From assembly GCA_025464925.1 (NCBI GenBank), contig JAODMS010000259.1:1-8744 (forward strand): a stretch of DNA of 8,744 nt. Direction: 5' to 3'. The first letter of the stretch is position 1; every line of letters begins with the position of its first letter. Below the pieces are notes generated by a model, which had not been told where the DNA came from, searched no databases, and saw only the letters and a list, made by a program, of their open reading frames with translations. A program made the translations under genes and the position numbers. This DNA is from Arthrobacter sp. GTDB lineage: Bacteria; Actinomycetota; Actinomycetes; Actinomycetales; Micrococcaceae. Below are positions 3,858 to 8,744 of the stretch, piece by piece.

Positions 3858-6605
3858 CTATGCTTCCAAGAGAGCTCCGGGGAAGAGGAACCGCTTCTGA
3901 AGAAAAAGCGTGGCCTCCGCGGCCGGGACTGGCCTCGATATGAAATAGCCCTGCACCTCCTCGCAGGATAATCCCTGAAGTGCCGCGAGCTGCTCGGCCG
4001 TTTCCACACCCTCGGCTACCACGCGCATTCCCAACGCGTGAGCCATCGAAACAATGGCTTGGAACAACGTGGCGTCCTCGGGACTGTTGAGAAGCTGGGA
4101 AGTAAAGGCGCGGTCGACCTTGAGGCCATCCATGTCCAGACGTTTCAACTGTGCCAGACAGGAAAATCCCGTGCCAAAGTCATCCACATACACTTTGATG
4201 CCAGCCTTCTGGATCGCCGCCAGTTCCGTAACTGCCATCCCGTCCTCGGTTACTGTAGCCGACTCCGTGACTTCGACCTCCAGCAAACTGCCGTCCAGGG
4301 CATTTGCTTTCAGGGCCGAGACCAGCACGGCGCTCACGATGCCGGTGTCAATCTGCCGCGCCGATACATTGACTGAAACCGGTACGATCGCCAGCCCCTG
4401 CTCTTTCCAAAGTGCCTGCTGCGCGCATGCCATACGGATCACTTCCGTGCCCAGTGGCACGATCAGCCCGGTCACTTCCGCCATTGGGATAAAGTCGTTG
4501 GGTGGAATGAGACCCAGCACAGGATGAATCCACCGTACCAATGCTTCCATGCTGGTGATTTCACCGGTATCGCTTTTTACCCTTGGCTGGTAGTGGAGAA
4601 CGAGTTCATGGCGCTCGATGGCCAGTTTCAACTCCGCCTCCCTGTTTAGCCGGGTCACAAGGCGCCGCTCCATGCCGGGATCAAAGAAGCAATACGTTCC
4701 CTTTGCACTGCTCTTGGCGGCATACATGGCGATATCGGCGTGCTTGAGGAGGGTCTCACCGTCGGTGCCGTCCTCGGGAAATAGGCTGACACCGACGGTC
4801 GCATGCACGAAATGCTGGCGCTGTCCTGGCCCCAGAATAAAAGGGCTGCGCAGCGCATCGATCACCCGTTCGGCCGCCGCCACTACCTCGTCCCGCGTAT
4901 GCGCGGCCTCGACGATAATGGTGAACTCGTCGCCGCCAAGGCGGGCGATCTTGTCCTGTAGGTCGATCACCGCTTTCAGGCGCCCGGCGGCTGCGCCAAG
5001 CAACTGGTCGCCCACAGCGTGTCCCAGCGTATCGTTGATATTCTTGAAGTCATCCAGGTCGACGAACAACACGGCCAGCAGCATTCCCGTGGACCGTGCG
5101 TTCGCCACCGCGGTGGGCAGGTAGCTCATCAGCCAGTGACGATTCGGCAATGCCGTAACGGCGTCAGCATTGGCCAGTTGCACCAGCGCGGCCTGATGGA
5201 GCTTGCTTTCCGTGATGTCGCGCAGCGTCACCGCCAAGCCGGTACTGGTTCGCACGAGCCGCCTCTGCAGCCACTGGAGTGCTTCCCCCTTGCGTTGCGG
5301 CTCTCGGTATTCATCTTCGAAGTAGCCAGTTTCCATGGCTTTCCGGAACTGCCCCAACAGATGTTTTTCGAAAATATCAGGGAAAGCGGCCGAGAGCGTC
5401 TTGCCGACCAAGGATTCCCTCGGCAGCCGACGGACAAGTGCTCCCCGCTCGTTGCAATCCTCAATCAGGAAATCCGCGATTTCCCCACTTGGGCCATACA
5501 GTGCCCGAAGCATGTAGAACCCCTCCTTGGCGTGCTCCGTTGCGATGCGATATGCCTCATGCATTTCACGGGCATATTGCGCTTTCGAAGCACGCACTGC
5601 CGACCGGCGCATGCCGGAAGCGACAGTGAACAGGAGCGGGAGACTGATCGCTACGGCAAACAGGAGAACTTCCCGGGTCCTGGGCACATACTCATCCAGC
5701 AGGGCAGCCTCCGAAAAGCCGACCAGCGCCATGATGGGATAATCCGGTACAATTTTCCATGCGACGATACGGGCTTTGCCGTCCAGGTATCGGTCTGCGG
5801 TCCGATATTCGATGCCCTGCGGTCCGTCCGGGACAGGACTGCCAATGAGCTTGGGGTTCGTCGTTCGAATGCCGCTTTTCGTCTTTGTCGCAAAAAAGTC
5901 GCCCATTTCACTGCGAATCGAAACAAAGCCATCGACCCCAATATTTGTTTCATCGACAAAAGAGACAAGGAACGCGGGGTCAATCGAGGCCACTATCAGC
6001 CCGGCGAATGACCCGTCAGGCGCATCTAAACGGCGGGAAAGAATGATCACATCCTTGTCGCGCAGGAGGCTTCGCATGACTTTGGAAATCGCCAGTTTTC
6101 TGCTGGCGCTGGTCGCATGTACCCGGAAATAGTCTCGGGAAGCAATGCCCCTGTTAGCATCGACCTTCGAATTTGTCGTAGTGACAAGCTCGCCGTTCCG
6201 ATCGAACATCGAGAGTGAGATCTGAGTACCCTTGGGTACCAGGCCCGCCAGTAACTGTTCTTGCAGGTTCAGCCTGCCGCCGTTCTTTTGCCAGTGAAAC
6301 TGCAGACTCAGCATAATGTAATCGAGCTGCCCGATGCTTCTGCCGATCTGGTCGGCGTACGTCCGCGCCTGGGCTGCGGCCGTGACGTAAGCTCGGTTGC
6401 GGATTTCCGCCTTTTCGCTATGAACGGTCCAGGCTACCCATATCCACAATGTGACAATGATGACGCAACAGGCGACAGACCACGGCGAGAGAAACCTGAC
6501 CTGGCTGCGAAATACGCCGAACTTGCGGCGCAACGACAAAGACGGTGGCGTAACAGTCATGGAGGTCCGTGAGTCAAATATTTCCATGTTGCAATTATGA
6601 CTCAT
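3858..6605 (-). CDS. Membrane-bound GGDEF-EAL cyclic-di-GMP protein with dCache-like and PAS sensors
   Basis: An inner-membrane protein of 915 residues that makes and/or degrades cyclic di-GMP. Starting from ATG 6605: a membrane segment (about 43-61, VACCVIIVTLWIWVAW); a periplasmic dCache/PDC-like sensor (about 64-300, with SRDYFRVH and FAGLIVASIDPAFL); a second membrane segment (about 312-332); a PAS domain (about 350-467); GGDEF (about 480-645), with FVDLDDFKNINDTLGHAVGD and an intact GGDEF at 557-561; then EAL (about 655-905). The EAL domain keeps MEALVRW, EVTES, DDFGTG, LKVDRAF, AEGVE and QGYFISRP, so phosphodiesterase activity is likely. The RxxD inhibitory site expected five residues before GGDEF reads DLQD, so product inhibition is probably absent. 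The frame opens three codons earlier at TTG 6614; ATG 6605 fits the promoter-like sequence, and ATG 6587 is also possible. The sensed signal is unknown. It appears monocistronic. Confidence 0.93.
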   Translation of the reverse strand: MSHNCNMEIFDSRTSMTVTPPSLSLRRKFGVFRSQVRFLSPWSVACCVIIVTLWIWVAWTVHSEKAEIRNRAYVTAAAQARTYADQIGRSIGQLDYIMLSLQFHWQKNGGRLNLQEQLLAGLVPKGTQISLSMFDRNGELVTTTNSKVDANRGIASRDYFRVHATSASRKLAISKVMRSLLRDKDVIILSRRLDAPDGSFAGLIVASIDPAFLVSFVDETNIGVDGFVSIRSEMGDFFATKTKSGIRTTNPKLIGSPVPDGPQGIEYRTADRYLDGKARIVAWKIVPDYPIMALVGFSEAALLDEYVPRTREVLLFAVAISLPLLFTVASGMRRSAVRASKAQYAREMHEAYRIATEHAKEGFYMLRALYGPSGEIADFLIEDCNERGALVRRLPRESLVGKTLSAAFPDIFEKHLLGQFRKAMETGYFEDEYREPQRKGEALQWLQRRLVRTSTGLAVTLRDITESKLHQAALVQLANADAVTALPNRHWLMSYLPTAVANARSTGMLLAVLFVDLDDFKNINDTLGHAVGDQLLGAAAGRLKAVIDLQDKIARLGGDEFTIIVEAAHTRDEVVAAAERVIDALRSPFILGPGQRQHFVHATVGVSLFPEDGTDGETLLKHADIAMYAAKSSAKGTYCFFDPGMERRLVTRLNREAELKLAIERHELVLHYQPRVKSDTGEITSMEALVRWIHPVLGLIPPNDFIPMAEVTGLIVPLGTEVIRMACAQQALWKEQGLAIVPVSVNVSARQIDTGIVSAVLVSALKANALDGSLLEVEVTESATVTEDGMAVTELAAIQKAGIKVYVDDFGTGFSCLAQLKRLDMDGLKVDRAFTSQLLNSPEDATLFQAIVSMAHALGMRVVAEGVETAEQLAALQGLSCEEVQGYFISRPVPAAEATLFLQKRFLFPGALLEA

Positions 6606-6625
6606 AGTTCGCAATTTTCGTCACA

Positions 6626-6654
6626 AATATCGCAGTGATGATTCTTACATTCAA
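6626..6654 (-). promoter_or_regulatory. Putative promoter of the c-di-GMP gene
   Basis: On the minus strand TTGAAT (6654-6649) and GATATT (6631-6626) are separated by exactly 17 bases and match four of six consensus positions each. Transcription would begin near 6619, about 14 bases before ATG 6605. No strong Shine-Dalgarno is visible, so translation initiation may be weak. Confidence 0.35.
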
Positions 6655-6784
6655 TAAAAAAGAACCATTTTTTTACTAAATATGTTGTTGCGAAAGCGAA
6701 TGACCTCCGTCAGTTTTCTGAAATTGAGTCTGCGATTTCAAATGTGCTGTTAATAAGAACAGGGCGTGGTCTGAGCTGCGGATA

Positions 6785-6813
6785 AAACAAAGTCCTTGTT
6801 CCAAGCTTTGTTT
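6785..6813. repeat. Interrupted 29-base dyad, possible recombination site
   Basis: AAACAAAG (6785-6792) pairs with CTTTGTTT (6806-6813), and the inner CTTG (6795-6798) pairs with CAAG (6802-6805). This leaves a TTC loop and a two-base bulge. It lies about 127 bases beyond the integrase stop. The outer arms resemble the paired arms of a tyrosine-recombinase crossover site, but they could simply be an RNA hairpin. Confidence 0.35.
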
Positions 6814-6890
6814 GGTCTTCTCGAAGAATGGATTTAGCCCGCCGTGTTGATTCCGGCAGGCTTTTTGCCTTTCCAAGCGGACAAGAAAGA

Positions 6891-6915
6891 GCCCGCTGAG
6901 CAACTTGCAGCGGGC
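6891..6915 (-). terminator. Rho-independent terminator of the integrase gene
   Basis: GCCCGCTG (6891-6898) and CAGCGGGC (6908-6915) form a perfect 8-bp GC-rich stem with a 9-base loop. On the minus strand the stem is followed by TCTTTCTTG, a T-rich tail. It lies 25 bases past the integrase stop codon and is correctly oriented to end its transcript. Confidence 0.7.
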
Positions 6916-6939
6916 GGTTCCAAGTTTTCCTGGTTAGGG

Positions 6940-8744
6940 CTAAGGGTCTATAGCTGGCCTCTTCTTCCATGCCGTCTGTGCGGCTTTCATGCGCCGGCGT
7001 TCCTCGCTGGTGGTGTAGCCGGTTGTGGTGTCCAGCGAGGCGTGGCCCATGTTTTGCTGCACCACGTCCAGCGGCATCCCGGCCGCAACCGCATGCGTGC
7101 CATAGGTGTGTCGCATCCAGTGCGTCGAGCCGGATGCCAAGCGCTCAGCACTCTTCGGGTCTGTATCGGCAAGTTGCGACGCGCAGTGCTGGAAAAACCG
7201 CTTGATGGCCTCATACGCGGTTACATGCGATATGCCTGCTTTCGGATCGACGGCCTGCTGGGCACCCGGTGACCATGGCGCGCGTGTAGCCACGTCAACG
7301 GCTTGGCCAAGCAGATAGGCGCCGCGGTTACTGATTGCTTCCGGATCAGGATCAAGACCTCGCGACACCAGGTACGTATTCAGTTCGTCGATTACGTCCT
7401 GTGGCACCTGGACGATACGCTCCTTGTTGCCTTTGCCCAGCACTTTCAATTCCCAGCCTGAAATCACCTCGTCCGATTCATGGTCCGGATAGCTGACCCA
7501 GTGCAGATTGTCGAGACGGGCCTGTACACCCTCGATCAATCGCATGCCGGTGGCGTAGTACAAGTGCAGGGCGAAGCGCAGCCGGCGGTCTGCCGAACGA
7601 TCTGTCAGTTGTGCAGCCTGCTGCTCGATGAAGGTCCACTGCGCCTGCGTAAAACTGCGGCCACGGGCAACTGCGACGCGTGTGGCGCGCTGCATACTGA
7701 CGCCGTTCCATGGATTACCCACCAGGTAGCACTGATCTACCAGGAAGGTGTAGAGCGATTTCAGGACCCGAACGGCATGGGTCTGGGCGCTGCGCGACAA
7801 TGGCCCTTCGAACGGGCGCCACAGCGGCGACCATTTATCGCGACCGCGCGGAGCGCACCACTTGTCGCTGGGCGTCGGGTCGGCCAGGAAATCGCGGTAT
7901 GCCTCGCAATCTTCTAGCGTCATCGACGACAGCGGCTTCTTGTGCTGCACGATCGCCCAGAGCATGAAGCGCTCCGCTTCCTTCAGGTAAGCGCGCTGGG
8001 TATGGGACAGGTAGCCCAGCCAGTCGAGCGGTCCTTCCGTCGAACCGGGCTCGATGCCGCGTCTGGCCTGCACTGTCCGTTTCTGCTCCGGCGACATGCC
8101 TTGTCGAGTTTTTATCCATAGCAGGACCGCTTCATGGTCGTTTGAAGCGCGCATCATGCAGTGTTCGCGTGCAGCCCGGAATGTACCCTGAGAGCCGTCG
8201 AGTTCGCTCGGTACGATGAGCTTGTCGATCGGGACAATCCCGGTCTGACGCGGCACCACGCGCACCAGCTCATGGGTATAGAGCCGCTTCCGGGCGACCG
8301 TGACGTGCCCGCCGAGCGTCATGCCGAGACTCAGTTCATGGGCTCGCAACCAGTCCTCAATGCGCTTGGCTTTCAGCGGACCAATGGCAGGAATGGAGGC
8401 ATACCAGCGCCTGCCGATGCCGTTGATGTGATTCACGAGCTGGCGCAGCGTGAACAGACTACTGGCCTGCAGATGACCAGCAAGGTCAGGATGGAGCCAT
8501 GAGACGATCGGATCACCAGCAGCAGCCGGCTGTGCAGCCAGTTCTTCCAGCCAGCGTAACGCTTCGAGCTGCTTGGCCATGAGCTTCGCCCGGCGCTTCT
8601 GTTGGACCGCAATCGCCGGATACTCATCGGAAAATGCAACTATCTGGTCGGCTTCAGAGAATCCTTCCAACCCCCGGTCTACAACAAACTGGCCCAATGT
8701 CGGCTGCTGTATTGGACGCTCGCCCAACTTCGAGACGTCGACCA
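6940..8744 (-). CDS. Large tyrosine site-specific recombinase (phage-type integrase), 5' end outside window
   Basis: A tyrosine recombinase that would integrate or excise a mobile element. The frame is open to the right edge: the first TTG at 8727 is preceded in frame by VDVSK with no stop, so the true start is probably beyond 8744. Counting from TTG 8727 (595 residues), the C-terminal catalytic domain has Arg396 (YATGMRLIEG), Lys432 (LKVLGKGNKERIVQVP), His536 and Arg539 (THWMRHTYGTH), His562 (NMGHASLD) and the nucleophile Tyr571 (TTTGYT). All are in canonical order, so it looks active. Residues about 235-340 form the SAM-like core-binding domain (LGYLSHTQRAYLKEAERFML). The first 230 residues are unusually long; they contain INGIGRRWYASIPAIGPLKA (101-120), resembling a helix-hairpin-helix DNA-binding unit. 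A strong terminator follows. Single large integrases like this often mark genomic islands in Burkholderiales; no excisionase is visible nearby. Confidence 0.9.
   Translation of the reverse strand, partial: VDVSKLGERPIQQPTLGQFVVDRGLEGFSEADQIVAFSDEYPAIAVQQKRRAKLMAKQLEALRWLEELAAQPAAAGDPIVSWLHPDLAGHLQASSLFTLRQLVNHINGIGRRWYASIPAIGPLKAKRIEDWLRAHELSLGMTLGGHVTVARKRLYTHELVRVVPRQTGIVPIDKLIVPSELDGSQGTFRAAREHCMMRASNDHEAVLLWIKTRQGMSPEQKRTVQARRGIEPGSTEGPLDWLGYLSHTQRAYLKEAERFMLWAIVQHKKPLSSMTLEDCEAYRDFLADPTPSDKWCAPRGRDKWSPLWRPFEGPLSRSAQTHAVRVLKSLYTFLVDQCYLVGNPWNGVSMQRATRVAVARGRSFTQAQWTFIEQQAAQLTDRSADRRLRFALHLYYATGMRLIEGVQARLDNLHWVSYPDHESDEVISGWELKVLGKGNKERIVQVPQDVIDELNTYLVSRGLDPDPEAISNRGAYLLGQAVDVATRAPWSPGAQQAVDPKAGISHVTAYEAIKRFFQHCASQLADTDPKSAERLASGSTHWMRHTYGTHAVAAGMPLDVVQQNMGHASLDTTTGYTTSEERRRMKAAQTAWKKRPAIDP

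Larger units (their letters stand above)
6655..6939. other. Spacer between c-di-GMP gene and integrase
   Basis: No supported gene lies here; minus-strand open frames reading through it begin inside the terminator hairpin or overlap the integrase and have no ribosome site. It contains TGAAAT-N10-ATTTCA (about 6719-6740), the long dyad at 6785-6813, a small AGGC-TTTTT-GCCT hairpin (6858-6870) and the terminator at 6891-6915. GGAGG appears on the minus strand (about 6703-6707) with no start codon behind it. Confidence 0.4.

Noticed and set aside
3620..4009. Minus-strand frame with a low-complexity C-terminus
   Set aside because: It overlaps the c-di-GMP gene in another frame and then runs through the GC-rich spacer; composition suggests a chance frame.
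5019..6011. Plus-strand open frame of 330 codons
   Set aside because: It lies wholly antisense to the c-di-GMP gene, has no domain I recognise and an odd composition; it is a shadow of high-GC coding sequence.
6676..6903. Minus-strand open frame of 75 codons in the spacer
   Set aside because: Its TTG start lies inside the integrase terminator hairpin and there is no ribosome site; the overlapping frame 6710-6970 also conflicts with the integrase end.
1..8744. CRISPR arrays, tRNA or rRNA genes, riboswitches, toxin-antitoxin pairs
   Set aside because: No regularly spaced repeats, no cloverleaf or rRNA-like sequence, and no toxin gene beside the HTH protein were seen.

Overview
The window looks like an accessory or island-edge segment of a betaproteobacterial chromosome or large replicon, probably Burkholderiales. 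This rests on protein style, not on any database search: the large tyrosine recombinase, the small SKIRHR-type HTH protein and the tandem universal stress protein all read like Burkholderiales proteins. Coding is dense only in the right two thirds. The left third is a patchwork of mobile-element debris around one intact gene.

Layout, left to right. Positions 1-697 (minus) hold an IS630-type transposase cut by the window edge, with its HTH and DDE halves in different frames at a run of seven A. Positions 735-1140 carry hairpins, weak small ORFs and a near-perfect Shine-Dalgarno with no start codon after it. An intact two-domain universal stress protein (plus) follows at 1162-2013 behind a plausible sigma-70 promoter. 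Positions 2103-2617 are an internally deleted ISAzo13-like element: imperfect terminal inverted repeats enclose an N-terminal transposase remnant with an amber stop, joined to what looks like the C-terminal tail. A serine-recombinase relic without its catalytic domain (2819-3157, plus) converges on an intact 85-codon HTH gene (3408-3151, minus), whose upstream region has paired 12-bp operator-like repeats. A gene-poor spacer (3535-3857) follows.

The main gene is a 915-residue membrane-anchored, dCache-like, PAS, GGDEF and EAL cyclic-di-GMP protein (6605-3858, minus). Both catalytic signatures are present, but the GGDEF domain has no RxxD inhibitory site. A spacer (6655-6939) with a strong dyad and a rho-independent terminator separates it from a tyrosine recombinase of at least 600 codons (8744-6940, minus). 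That gene is open to the right window edge and has all catalytic residues.

Reading as a whole: an integrase at one side and transposase and resolvase wreckage at the other bracket a stress protein, a small regulator and a c-di-GMP signalling protein. This fits a partly decayed genomic island carrying adaptive cargo. No CRISPR array, tRNA, rRNA, toxin-antitoxin pair or defence system is visible. I see no clear undescribed system; the best leads are the deleted ISAzo13 derivative, the operator-like repeats before the HTH gene, and the dyad beside the integrase.
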